A DNA stretch of 64,000 nt. It comes from R-RK-3 sp963842775 (GTDB lineage: Bacteria; Pseudomonadota; Alphaproteobacteria; Rhizobiales; Rhodomicrobiaceae). Below are positions 26,720-36,365 of this stretch, piece by piece. The notes under the pieces were generated by a model, which worked only from the letters and a program-made list of their open reading frames with translations, was not told the origin of the DNA and did no database searches. The stretch lies in the NCBI GenBank assembly GCA_963842775.1, contig CAWJHQ010000011.1, positions 434,001-498,000 on the forward strand, written 5' to 3'. The position numbers were made by a program, and so were the translations under genes. Position 1 is the first letter of the stretch. Each line of letters starts with the position of its first letter.

Positions 26720-27954
26720 GACCGGCGGCCCCACAGCTTAGTGAAAAGCGAGCCCCGTGACTTTTGGCCAGTCCCTACGCCCGTCAGGCTTTCAAGCACC
26801 GGGTCGAGCCGCCGCTTGAAGCTTTGGCATTTCCTCATGGCCTCGATGCCAAGCGTCGCCGCCTCGGCGATATCACGGTCGTAGGGCACGACGACATCGG
26901 GCGCCCGGCCGGATACCTTGGTAAATTCTTCCACGGACAGCCCGCCATGGGCGTGCGGATGGTTGAGGACATGGACTGTGTTGCGCTCGGCGGTATTGGC
27001 CCCGAGCAATTCATACCAGCGGGCCAGATCGCGCGCCGACGAAAGCCCCGCTCCCGAAACGAAAAGGCAGGTGCTGGGCAGATGCAGAATGTCTTGCAGC
27101 TTGATGGCGAGGCTCGCCGGCAAATCGACCAGCACATTGCGATAGCGGCCGACCAGTTTTTCGAGCAGCGTCGCCACCGAGCCTGGATCCACCTTGACCG
27201 CTTGCGTCAGCGGCTCCAGCGCCGCCAGCAGGTCCAACCGGTCGGTCACCTGTTTGGTGGCGCGCTCCAGATAAAGCTTGTCGACCCGTTCAGGAAACTC
27301 GAAAGCCTCTCTCAGGGCGTAAGCGGGCGCTGTATTGAGAAGCAGAGCGGCATCGCCATACTGCAAACTGAGATCGAACAGCAGCGTGCGCCGGCGCAGC
27401 GTCTCGCTCATTTCCCATGCGGCCATCGCCGCGAGCGTCGTCGCCCCGCAGCCGCCGCGCACGCCGACCACGAACATCAATTTACCGTGGCGGGGCGCCG
27501 GCCGGTCGGCGTTCGGTACGACGATTGCGCTGAACGCGCGGTTTAGAACATCGCGCGCCAGGGGCTTGGGGAAGTATTCAACGACGCCTAAGCTTTTCAA
27601 GTCGCGATAAAAATGGATGTCGTTTTGCTCACCCACGACGAGAACATGGGTGTCCGGATCGCAGACTTGCGCCAGTTCGCTCATGCAAGACAGAGGATCG
27701 CTGAGGCCGCATATGTCTACGACGAGCACGTCAGGGGATTTTGTCTTCGCCAGGAATTTCGCGGCTGTTCTCGCATCGCCGCCTTGCGCTTGGACGTTTT
27801 CGACATTCAAGTCGTAAAGCGACTGGCGCACCACGCTTTCTGTTTGCGGATCGCGCAAAAAGATCTGAGCGGACAAATTGAACTTCTCGGAGCGCGTTCG
27901 CGAGGGTTCGTCGACGGCGTGCTTAACAGCTTGATTCATACTGATCCCGCGCAA
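26716..27954 (-). CDS. cpaE: Pilus localisation ATPase-like protein CpaE/TadZ
   Basis: A 412-residue protein. The N-terminal receiver-like domain (about 25-145) contains VLVVDICGLSDPLSCMSEL. A MinD/ParA-type domain follows with the deviant P-loop VRGGCGATTLA near residue 165 and the switch segment NVLVDLPAS. It positions the Tad machine at the pole. ATG 27954 is used. A second Met five codons in is also possible. A 170-base gap with a terminator separates it from tadG upstream, so it may have its own promoter. Confidence 0.9.
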   Translation of the reverse strand: MRGISMNQAVKHAVDEPSRTRSEKFNLSAQIFLRDPQTESVVRQSLYDLNVENVQAQGGDARTAAKFLAKTKSPDVLVVDICGLSDPLSCMSELAQVCDPDTHVLVVGEQNDIHFYRDLKSLGVVEYFPKPLARDVLNRAFSAIVVPNADRPAPRHGKLMFVVGVRGGCGATTLAAMAAWEMSETLRRRTLLFDLSLQYGDAALLLNTAPAYALREAFEFPERVDKLYLERATKQVTDRLDLLAALEPLTQAVKVDPGSVATLLEKLVGRYRNVLVDLPASLAIKLQDILHLPSTCLFVSGAGLSSARDLARWYELLGANTAERNTVHVLNHPHAHGGLSVEEFTKVSGRAPDVVVPYDRDIAEAATLGIEAMRKCQSFKRRLDPVLESLTGVGTGQKSRGSLFTKLWGRRS

Positions 27955-28067
27955 AATACGTCACAACTGATCGAGCGTCCCGCATGCTCGCATAAGATGT
28001 AAAATATTCTGCTGCAATCAGTGTTAGAATTGCCCTTGCATGAACGCCGATAGTTAACGGCTTCCGC

Positions 28068-28112
28068 AAACAAAAATGCGGGAATGCGGGCGTGGAAGCC
28101 TTGCTTTCCCGC
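28068..28112 (-). terminator. Terminator after tadG
   Basis: On the minus strand, arms GCGGGAA and TTCCCGC are followed by TTTTTGTTT. It lies 13 bases past the tadG stop and before cpaE. Confidence 0.65.
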
Positions 28113-28124
28113 CCCTTATGACGG

Positions 28125-29706
28125 TCATTTGGTAACGCGCAGCGAATTCAGGCCCAACGCGATCCTTTGAAATGTGCTCATCAATTCGTCGCCCGTCGGA
28201 TTGGCGAAATAAGTCTGCGAGCTGGTGGCGCACTGCTGCAAAAGGGTCAAGCCGTGGCTGGAAATATTGCTGCCAAGGCCGATCACGTAGAGAATGATCC
28301 GCTGGTTACCATTTGGATAAGTGACCGCCTTGATATTATCGCATAGCTGCAAAAGCTTGGCGTCGAGATTGTATTCGGGTTGGGGTCGCGAATTGGGGGA
28401 GTTCTTGAGCGTGAGATGCGGCCCGTTGCCGTAACCGTAGGCGTTGAATACGGACTGGTTGAAGCCGTTGCCGCCGCCGGAGACATCGTTGTCACCGTCG
28501 GTGACGAGGATGATGGCCTTGATTGTCGAGGCGTCCGAATAAGACGTCCCATCCGCAAGCGGGCCATTGGGCGACAGCAAATGCCAACCCCACATCAGAC
28601 CCGCCGGAACCACTGTATTTCCAGAAGGGCTCATCCCGGTAATTTCATTGAGGATGTCTTGCTTGACGTTTGTCAGGCGCAACATCTGCTTTTTCGGACA
28701 ATTTACGTTAGGTCCCGCCGCGTTCGTACTCGCACCTGAATATTTCGCGATGCAGCGCTGGTCAGCCTTTTGCGCCGTGGCTGTGTCCACCCCGTAGCAT
28801 GTTTGCCCGGCCAGGTAATTGTTTGCAAAATTGGAGCTGCGGGTGTTGTTCGGCGTCGTGCAGCAATCGGGCTCGTCGGGGGCGAAATAGGGCGTAAACA
28901 GCGTATCGGGGATGGCTGAGGATGGCGCGACATCCTGGAGGTCATAGGGCTCGGTGCGTTGCCGAACGCATCCCGCCCAGGACGGCTTCTTGAGCTGGTT
29001 GAAAAGGTAAGACAGCCCTTGCCCACTGGGGACGTCCAAATTCTCGCGCGTTAGCGAACCCGCCCCACCTGTGTCGATCCAGGACGCGTTGGCGAAGCTG
29101 GTTCCAACGTTGACCGCGGCGGCAAAGGGTGCGACGCCGATTTTGACGTAGGGCGACGTCGATTTTGTCGCCGAACAAGATATTGGTCAACTCGGTCGCG
29201 GCCGTAATAAGGCCCTTAATCTTGGTCGTGCTGCCCGCCTTCTGGGACATGGAACCGGTGTTGTCGAGCACGAGCGCCACCTCAAGGTTATTTTGTGCAT
29301 AAGCCACCTGGTTGGTCACCGTGGTGGACAGCGTCCGGTAGCCAAGGACTTTGACAAGGGCGGTGTTGATCGTCGTCGTTGCGGTGATGCTGATGGTGGT
29401 TGGACCCTGCGTAACCGAAAGCGCCGACAGCCGTGCCTTGCTCTGCGAGGTGAAGTTGGCGTCAACGAATGCTTGCGCCTGAGCTTCAGCGTCCTGGGGC
29501 GTTAAGCCGGGAGTGGCGGCGATATTGAGGGCCGCCGCGTCGATGGCCGCCGCCAGCTGATACTTTGCGACCAAGAGCTGGCCGACATCGACAGCGACGC
29601 CTGCAAGCGAGAGGAATGTGAAAAAAAAAGCGGCGGCGAGATAGGCGGCCACCCCGCGTTCATCGGCGCAGATCTGTCGAAATTTGTCTAAAAAAATGCG
29701 GAACAT
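28125..29706 (-). CDS. tadG: TadG-like pilus protein with von Willebrand factor A domain (one frameshift)
   Basis: About 525 residues when joined. A TadE/TadG-type N-terminal helix (RGVAAYLAAAFFFTFLSLAGVAVDVGQLLVA) is followed by a vWA domain with LVLDNTGSMSQKAG near residue 148, a cysteine-containing middle part and the C-terminal ILVTDGDNDV and FQRIALGLNSLRVTK. The first frame covers 29706 to about 29150 and the second runs to the stop at 28125. The shift is in gacgtcgccctacgtc. Such proteins are minor pilus or adhesion components. It is divergent from the TadE-like genes. Confidence 0.85.
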
Positions 29707-29941
29707 GCTCAGCCCTTGCAGGGTCAGGACAAAGCCTGGCGATTGTCCTCAAAGGTTGTGCGCGCATGAAGAAAATGAACCGTGAATTCCAGCGCGCAAC
29801 TTGAAGCAACAGCCCAAAAACTGCCTGTGCGGCGAGATGGGCAAAGGCTCGCGGCGCCCGCGTCAACCAATTATACACGTTAAGATTGCATTAATGGCGC
29901 TCGAGCGGCAGGCTCTGGTCCTCAGCAACGAGTGCCCGAAG

Positions 29942-30484
29942 ATGTCCGTTCAATCCAATCGCCGCCGTCATTTCTTCAAGCTTTGCCGTGATCGCCAAGG
30001 CACGGCAGCTTTGGAGTTCGCTCTCATCGCCCTGCCTTTCCTGGTCCTGGCCTTTGGCATCATGGAGCTCGGCTGCATCTTTTGGGGCAATTACGAACTC
30101 GATAATCTGACGACGAGCGCCGCCCGGCTCGTCCGGACAGGTGAGGCGCAAAGCGGGAAATTGACCCAAGCCCAAATGGTGGAGCGGATCTGCGGCGGCG
30201 CCGTCGTGCTGACCAACTGCGCAACCAAGCTGAAGATCAGCGTGCAGACCTTCAACAATTTCGCTTCGGTAAACGGGCCTGCGCCCAAGGATGACAAGGG
30301 CAAGCTCCAGAAAACCTTTCCTTATCAGCCGGGCGGCCCGTCCCAGGTCGTGCTTGTCACCAGCTTTTATGAATGGCGGCTCTTCGGTCCCAGCTCGATT
30401 GGGCTGTTAAGCAACCTCGCCGATGGAAACCGTCTCTTGCAGTCTTCGGCCGTTATCCAAACCGAACCCTTCCCGCAAAGCTAG
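29942..30484 (+). CDS. TadE-like minor pseudopilin 1
   Basis: A 180-residue protein. After a basic start (SNRRRHFFKLCRDRQG) comes the TadE motif GTAALEFALIALPFLVLAFGIMELG. The Glu in the hydrophobic helix matches prepilin-type processing. A periplasmic domain with a Cys pair follows. ATG 29942 places the motif at the usual distance. The open frame extends upstream to 29801 without a ribosome binding site. Confidence 0.87.
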   Translation: MSVQSNRRRHFFKLCRDRQGTAALEFALIALPFLVLAFGIMELGCIFWGNYELDNLTTSAARLVRTGEAQSGKLTQAQMVERICGGAVVLTNCATKLKISVQTFNNFASVNGPAPKDDKGKLQKTFPYQPGGPSQVVLVTSFYEWRLFGPSSIGLLSNLADGNRLLQSSAVIQTEPFPQS

Positions 30485-30498
30485 ACTGGAGCGCGGCA

Positions 30499-31011
30499 AT
30501 GAAATTGGCCAATGATAGAAAAGGCTCTGTCCTGATCGAAGCGGCGCTCGTCATGCCGATCATGGCGCTGATTTTGCTGGCGACTTTTGAATTTGGCCAG
30601 GCGTTCACCGCCAAACGCAGGACCGGCCAGGTCGCCAGCATGGCTGCGGATCTGGTCGCGCGGGCGGCCTGCGTGACCCAATCGGACCTGCAAGATGTTT
30701 CCGCGATCGGCGGAACCATACTGCGGCCCTACGCGTCCGCCCCCCTTGGGATCCGCATCACCAGCGTCACCGCGCAAGGAACCGTGCAATGGAGCTTTGG
30801 TTCGGGTACGCTCTCACCTGCGCGAACCGGCGCCGCGTTTACGCTCCCGGCAACCCTCACCGGACAAAGCAAGCCGCTTGTCGTCGCCGAGGCAACTTAC
30901 GGATTCACCCCGACTATCGGGCAGTTTCTCGTAAGCGGGGTTACGTTTTCCACGGTATCCTACAATTATTCGCGGCTTGCCGGTCCCGTGGCTCTGAAAG
31001 CCTCATGCTAA
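30499..31011 (+). CDS. TadE-like minor pseudopilin 2
   Basis: A 170-residue protein with MKLANDRKGSVLIEAALVMP at the N-terminus, i.e. the TadE-type motif with Glu in the helix, and a beta-rich periplasmic part. It starts 14 bases after the first pseudopilin gene, with the weak site TGGAGCG upstream. The pair probably primes or modifies the Flp pilus. Confidence 0.85.
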   Translation: MKLANDRKGSVLIEAALVMPIMALILLATFEFGQAFTAKRRTGQVASMAADLVARAACVTQSDLQDVSAIGGTILRPYASAPLGIRITSVTAQGTVQWSFGSGTLSPARTGAAFTLPATLTGQSKPLVVAEATYGFTPTIGQFLVSGVTFSTVSYNYSRLAGPVALKASC

Positions 31012-31089
31012 GCGGCGCCACGCGATGAGGCCAAGTTCCGCAGCTGACGTCGGGGCGTGCTTCATTCAGTGTTGGCATTTCGTGCCACT

Positions 31090-31932
31090 TCACTCCGCAT
31101 AGCTGGTCGCTAGCGCCAGTTCCCGCCATTGCTCGATCTCCGCCAGGACCGCATGCATCTTCTTGCTCGCCTGCTCGACAGCGAAGGGCCCGAGCGGCAG
31201 ATGGCGCGGCGGGTTCTCGACCTGGGTGATCCGCATCATGGCTTCCGCCGCCCGCGCCGGGTCTCCGGGCTGCTGGCCGCTATATCCGGATGTGGTTTTC
31301 ATCCGCGCTCCGGCCGTCTCCGCATAGTCCTCGATGCGGTTCGGGGTCTGTATCATCGACCGCCCCGCCCAATCCGTCCGGAATGGTCCCGGCTCGACGC
31401 AGGTTACCTTGATACCGAGCGGCTTGACCTCGGCGGCGAGCGAATCTGACCAGCCCTCCACTGCATGCTTGGTAGCGGAATAATAGCCCGATGCGGGAAA
31501 GCCCACGAGGCCGCCGATGGAGGTGACGTTGAGGATGTGGCCGCTGCGCTGCCTGCGCATGATCGGCAGCACTGCGCGCGTCACGGCGAAAAGGCCGAAG
31601 ACATTGGCGTCGAACTGCGCCCGGATCTGGTCTTCCTCGCCCTCTTCGATGGCGGACTGGTAGCCATAGCCGGCATTGTTTACCAGCACATCGACTCGCC
31701 CGAAGCGCTGCTCCGCCGCAGCGGCAGCGGCTTTCACCTGGTCCGGCTTGGTAACGTCGAGGCTGACCGCGAGCGCCGTCTCGTGGCCCTGAACGAGATC
31801 GGAAACGCTGGCCTGGTCGCGAGCGGTGACGACTGCGCGCCAGCCTCGCGCGATTACGGCTTTGGCAAGCTCACGGCCGAAGCCGGTCGAGCAGCCGGTA
31901 ATGAACCATACGGGAGAGGTTTCATTTGTCAT
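31090..31932 (-). CDS. Short-chain dehydrogenase/reductase
   Basis: A 280-residue classical SDR: the cofactor motif TGCSTGFG near residue 12, VNNAGYGYQ near 90, the catalytic Ser region NVTSIGGLVGFPASG and the YxxxK motif YSATK near 160. The absence of an acidic residue after the second strand (TARDQAS) makes NADP use possible. The Met at 31932 fits the family start. An in-frame extension to 32088 is unlikely. It is a single gene between the Tad island and the osmoprotectant transporter. Confidence 0.88.
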   Translation of the reverse strand: MTNETSPVWFITGCSTGFGRELAKAVIARGWRAVVTARDQASVSDLVQGHETALAVSLDVTKPDQVKAAAAAAEQRFGRVDVLVNNAGYGYQSAIEEGEEDQIRAQFDANVFGLFAVTRAVLPIMRRQRSGHILNVTSIGGLVGFPASGYYSATKHAVEGWSDSLAAEVKPLGIKVTCVEPGPFRTDWAGRSMIQTPNRIEDYAETAGARMKTTSGYSGQQPGDPARAAEAMMRITQVENPPRHLPLGPFAVEQASKKMHAVLAEIEQWRELALATSYAE

Positions 31933-32099
31933 GCAGAGACTCTCAGGCGTTGTGCCGATGCTTGCAACAGAGCATGGCTGCACTGGCAGACCGGCTGTTG
32001 AGACAGCTTCGATATATGCATGCGGGGGTCGTGCGATAAGGGGCGGGCCGTTCACACGAACGCGACAGGCGTAAGGAAAACCAACCACTGTGCGCGTTT

Positions 32100-32223
32100 A
32101 GAGCGCTTCCCGAAAAGCATGGCCTCGCGAAAGCGGGGCTGTTACGCGGTTTTCGGATAAGAAGCGCGATCAAACAAAGAATTGAGAGCGGTTTCCGATT
32201 CGAATGAAGCGGGAACCGCTCTA
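32100..32223. repeat. Dispersed palindromic repeat (tagagc family)
   Basis: A 124-base element bounded by AGAGCG and CGCTCT. An outer hairpin at its right end (GAGCGGTTTCC to GGGAACCGCTC) and the internal GCGATCAAACAAAGAA are shared with the copies at 19.1, 51.9 and 53.0 kb. Its right edge supplies the stop of the yehW-like gene. Confidence 0.65.
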
Positions 32224-32971
32224 GACTGCCAGCCGTCCCGTTCGGCGGGCGGCGAAGCGTTCCAGCACGCCGAACGCGTCATAGATCAGCACCGCCAGCA
32301 CGGCCACGATCAGGCCGCCCTGCAGCACGAAGGCGAGGTTGTTGGACAGCAGCCCGGCGATGATCACTTCGCCGAGCGTTTTCGCCGCGACCGTCGAGCC
32401 GATGGTCGCGGTGGCGAGGCTGATCACGACCGAAAGCCGGATGCCGGCGAGGATCATCGGCAGCGCGAGCGGCAATTCGACCTTGATGAGCCGCTGCCAG
32501 CCCGTCATGCCGACGCCCTTCGCCGCCTCGACCACCGGTGGCGGGAGCGTGGTGAGCCCGGTCAGCGTGTTCTCGAAGATCGGCAGGAGGCCATAGAGAA
32601 ATAGCGCGATCAGCGTCGGCGTCTCGCCGAAGCCGACCGCCGGCACGGCGAGCGCCAGCACGGCGACCGGCGGAAAGGTCTGGCCGATATTCACCAGACT
32701 GCGCGACAGCGGCAGGAACTCGGCGCCGAACGGCCGTGTCACGAGGATGGCGAGCGCCAGCGCCAGCAGGGTCGCGGCCACAGTCGCGATCGCGACCGAT
32801 GCGCAGGTGAGACAGCGTCAGCGACAGCAGGCTGCCTCGATTGTAGATCGCCGGCGGCGTTGTTCTCCGTCAGCGGCTTGAACAGCGGTCGAACCATTGC
32901 GGCTCGGCGATGAACGCCACGAGCAGCGCCAAGCGCCGCAAGCCGGAGCGACGTCGGCAGCGACGGTTCAT
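32221..32971 (-). CDS. yehW: Osmoprotectant ABC transporter permease, YehW type (frameshifted)
   Basis: About 250 residues. The C-terminal 187 residues are in one frame: FGAEFLPLSRSLVNIGQTFPPVAVLALAV, the permease EAA-type loop GVGMTGWQRLIKVELPLALPMILAGIR, and GLLSNNLAFVLQGGLIVA. The N-terminal part lies in other frames after ATG 32971, which overlaps the ATPase stop by ATGA. Length and order match YehW, the last gene of yehZYXW (OsmU). The TAG stop at 32221-32223 lies inside a repeat element. Confidence 0.78.
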
Positions 32972-33922
32972 GCCGGCCTCGCCGCCCGTTTGACCAGCGC
33001 CGTCGACGCGTGACCCGGCCGAGGTTTGCGCCGTCCGGGCCGTTCGACCGGCAGGGCGTCGCGTGCCGGACCACAGCAGTTCCGCCAGCGCGTCGCGCTG
33101 GGTGGCGGTCGGCGGGAATCGGCTCGCCCTCCGCCGTCGCCGGGTTCGACCGCGTCGCGCGACCGGCCCGAGCGACAGCAGCCGGAACGGCCGCTCGCCG
33201 GTGCCGACCAGCTCCTCGACGAAGGCCGTCGCCGGGCCTCGCCAGGATCTCCGCCGGCGGCGCGTATTGCAGCGAGCTTGCCCTGCATCCATCACGGCGA
33301 TCTGGTCGCCGAGATGGATGGCCTCTTCCATGTCGTGGGTGACGAGGACGATCGTGGTGCCGAAGCGGTTCTGGATGGCGAGCAGGTCGTCCTGCGCCTT
33401 GGCGCGGATGATCGGGTCGAGCGCGCCGAACGGCTCGTCCATCAGGAGCACATTGGGCTCGGCCGCGAGCGCCCGCGCCACGCCGACGCGCTGCTGCTGG
33501 CCGCCGGACAGCTCGTGCGGATAGCGCGGCCGCGAAATCGCGCTGGATCGAGCTGGAAGAGCGTCGAGCAGCTCCTCGACCCGCGCCTCGATTCGCGCCT
33601 TGTCCCAGCCGAGCAGGCGCGGCACGGTGGCGATGTTCTGCGGCGACGGTCCGGTGCGGAAACAGCCCGTGGCCCTGGATCGCATAGCCGATGCGGCGGC
33701 GAAGCTCGTAGCCGGGCACCGCGCGGTTGTCGCCGCCGTCGATGCTGACGACGCCGGAGGTCGGCTCGACCAGCCGGTTGATCATGCGCAGCAGCGTCGT
33801 CTTGCCGGAGCCGGAGGTGCCGACGATCACCGCGATCGTGCGCGGCTGCGATGGTCAGCGACACGTCGTCGACCACCGTCGTCTTCGCCATAGCTCTTGG
33901 TGAGGTGTTCGATCTCGATCAT
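32968..33922 (-). CDS. yehX: Osmoprotectant ABC transporter ATP-binding protein, YehX type (frameshifted)
   Basis: About 317 residues spread over three frames. The start is MIEIEHLTKSYG, overlapping the permease stop by ATGA. Walker A GTSGSGKTT, the Q-loop GYAIQGHGLFP, the signature LSGGQQQR, Walker B LLMDEPFGALDP and the His switch THDMEEA all follow in order. This is the glycine-betaine/choline (ProV/OpuCA) group. At least five single-base shifts are needed to read it through (for example near 33558, 33645 and 33840), while all functional motifs survive. Confidence 0.8.
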
Positions 33923-35083
33923 GCTGTGCGGCCTCTGCCGGCGCGGCTGAGCTCGACGATGGCATCGAGAATGACGGCGGCGGCGAAGGCCAGCGCCACG
34001 GTCGGCACCGCGCCGAGCAGCACCAGGTCCATCGCCGTCTGGCCGATGCCCTGGAAGACGAAGACGCCGAAGCCGCCGCCGCCGATCAGCGCCGCGATGG
34101 TGGCGAGGCCGATGTTCTGCACCAGCACGATGCGGATGCCGGTGAGGATGACCGGAAAGGCCAGCGGCAACTCGACCTGGAACAGCCGCTGGCGCTCGGT
34201 CATGCCCATGCCGCGTGCGGCGTCATTGGCGGCGGCCGGCACACCCGTCAGCCCGACCACGGTGTTGGCGACCACCGGCAGCAGCGAATAGAGGAACAGC
34301 GCGACGAAGGCCGGCGCCGCGCCGATGCCGCGAGATGCCGATCGCGCGCGGCGCCCGGCACGTTGGCGGCGACCCAGCCGAGCGGCGCGATCAGAATGCC
34401 GAACAGCGCGATCGAGGGGATGGTCTGGATGATGTTGAGCACGTTGAGCACGGCGTCGCGCATGGCGTCGACGCGGTGGCAGAGGATGCCGAGCGGGATG
34501 CCGACGATGACGGCCGCCGCGAGCGAGCCGAGCGCCAGCGCGACATGCGCTGCCGGCCTCGGCCCAGAAAGCTGTCGGCGCGGTTGGCATATTCCTTGAG
34601 GATCGACAGATCGTTCCAGCGCGCCGAGAGCGAGCAGCAGCCAGATGCCCGCGGCCACGGCCGCCAGCGACGCCGATCCGCGCGCCACGGCGCTAGCCTG
34701 CAGCCGCGTAAGCGCATCGGCAGCGAGCAGCGCGAAGGCGAAGAGCAGCAGCCAGAAGCCGACGCCGGGCGAGACGCGGGCGAAGGTGTTGCCTTCAGGC
34801 GGCGTCAAATGAAGTCGCGGCGATGCCGACCAGCACGGCCAAGGCGACGCAGCGCAACCACGGCCGCGCCGAGACGCGCCAGAGCCGGCGTCCGGAGCAG
34901 CGCAACGATGCCCGCGACGGCGACGATGGACAGAAGCAATAGGCTGGCCCAGGCGGGCAGCGCTTCGAGGATCGTGCGTCCCTCGCCGGGACGATGCGAT
35001 TGGCGCGGAACGTTGCGAAGGGCGCGACGGCTGCGCCATAGGCGAGCGATCGCGGCGATCACCACGCCGAGCTTGTCGAGCAC
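33919..35083 (-). CDS. yehY: Osmoprotectant ABC transporter permease, YehY type (frameshifted)
   Basis: About 388 residues when joined, matching the long YehY permease rather than ordinary ProW-like ones. The GTG start at 35083 opens MLDKLGVVIAA with extra N-terminal helices (LPAWASLLLLSIVAVAGIVALL). The permease core follows with RVDAMRDAVLNVLNIIQTIPSIALFGI and the loop GMGMTERQRLFQVELPLAFPVILTGIR. Several frame changes occur at about 34340, 34560, 34600 and 34810-34860. The extra N-terminal helices are a known feature of YehY. Confidence 0.78.
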
Positions 35084-35209
35084 GGATGCTTATGCGATGT
35101 GCCGACGGCATTCGGCGTCCAGCATCGCCGAGAGCTGATCCCCGCTGCCCCAAGGCGCCCACCACACTTTCCAACCTGATGGCTTTCGGCCATCCCGGCA
35201 CGGTCATGG

Positions 35210-36124
35210 CTACTTCAGAAACCCGTTCGTCTTCAGAAATCTGCGGCGACGGCTTTGGCCGGCTCGCCGCCGACCTGGACGCGGCCGTTGAGCTCCTGCA
35301 GCGTGGCAAGGTCGAGCTTCGCGAACACCGGCTCCAGCAGCGTCCTCGATCTGCGGGTTGCTCCGTCAGCACCGCCTCGCGGATGATCGGCGCCGGCTGG
35401 TAGACCGGCTGCACGCCCTTGTCGTCGTCAAGCACCACGAGGCCGGAGGGCGCGATGCCGCCGTCGGTGCCGTAGACCATCGCGGCGTTGGCGCCGTTGG
35501 TCTGGTGGGCGGCAGCCGCGATGGTCGCGGCGGTGTCGCCGCCCGAAAGCGTGATCAGCTGGTCGGGCTTCAGCGTGAAGCCGTAGGTCGTCTGGAACGC
35601 CGGCAGCGCGGCCGCCGAATTGACGAACTCGGCCGAGGCCGCAAGCTTCACCTCGCCGCCGCCGGCGACGTATTTGCCGAAGTCGCGACAGCGTCTTGAG
35701 CTTGTTGGCCTCGGCGACGTCCTTGCGCACCGCGATGGCCCAGGTGTTGTTGGCGGGCGACGGCGACAGCCAGACGATCTTGTTGGCGTCGTAGTCGAGC
35801 TTCTTGACGGTCTCGATAGCCCTTGGCCGCATCCTTCCAGAGCGGGATCGTCGGCCTTCTGGAAGAAGAACGCGCCATTGCCGGTGTATTCGGGATAGAT
35901 GTCGATCTCGCCGGCGGTGATCGCCTTGCGCACACCGGGGTGCCGCCGAGCTGGATCGGTCGGTTGTCGGCAATGCCGTTGGCGTTCAGCACCAGAAGGA
36001 TGATGTTGCCGAGCACGCCGCCCTCGGTGTCGATCTTGGACGAGACGACGACCTGCGCATTGGCGGCGCCGGCCGTCATGGCGAAGGCAACCAAAGCACC
36101 GATGAGGTGGTTTTTCAGGGACAT
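35210..36124 (-). CDS. osmF: Osmoprotectant ABC transporter substrate-binding protein, OsmF/YehZ type (frameshifted)
   Basis: About 303 residues. ATG 36124 follows AAAGGAA, and a signal peptide ends at ANA (residue 23). The OpuAC-type core appears in pieces: VVVSSKIDTEGGVLGNIILLVLN, RKAITAGEIDIYPEYTGNG, ANKIVWLSPSPANNTWAIAV, LPAFQTTYGFTLKPDQLI and the end KTNGFLK before TAG at 35210-35212. At least five indels are needed (near 35940, 35838, 35815, 35690 and 35340). Gene order osmF-yehY-yehX-yehW equals OsmU, which imports betaine-like compounds under osmotic stress. Confidence 0.8.
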
Positions 36125-36365
36125 GACGGGATTCCTTTCTTCCGGCGGCGCAAAGCGGCCGCGCAAGGCTGGCGCTAAATGGGGCAGCAACAGTCCCGCC
36201 AAGCCTGATGGCTTGGCCTTTGATCCAGGAGACCGACACAGATCAACGACAATTTCGCGTTGAAGTTCAACAAAGGAAAGAAAAATCTGATTCGACCCGG
36301 CCCGCTTCGATATGGTCGGCACTGGTGTGCCGGGGACGTTGTCTCGAGCAGAGGAGCAAATCGGC

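Noticed and set aside
33026..33748. Plus-strand frames over the OsmU ATPase region
   Set aside because: The minus strand carries Walker A, signature and Walker B motifs. The plus-strand frames are shadows that look long because the real gene is frameshifted.
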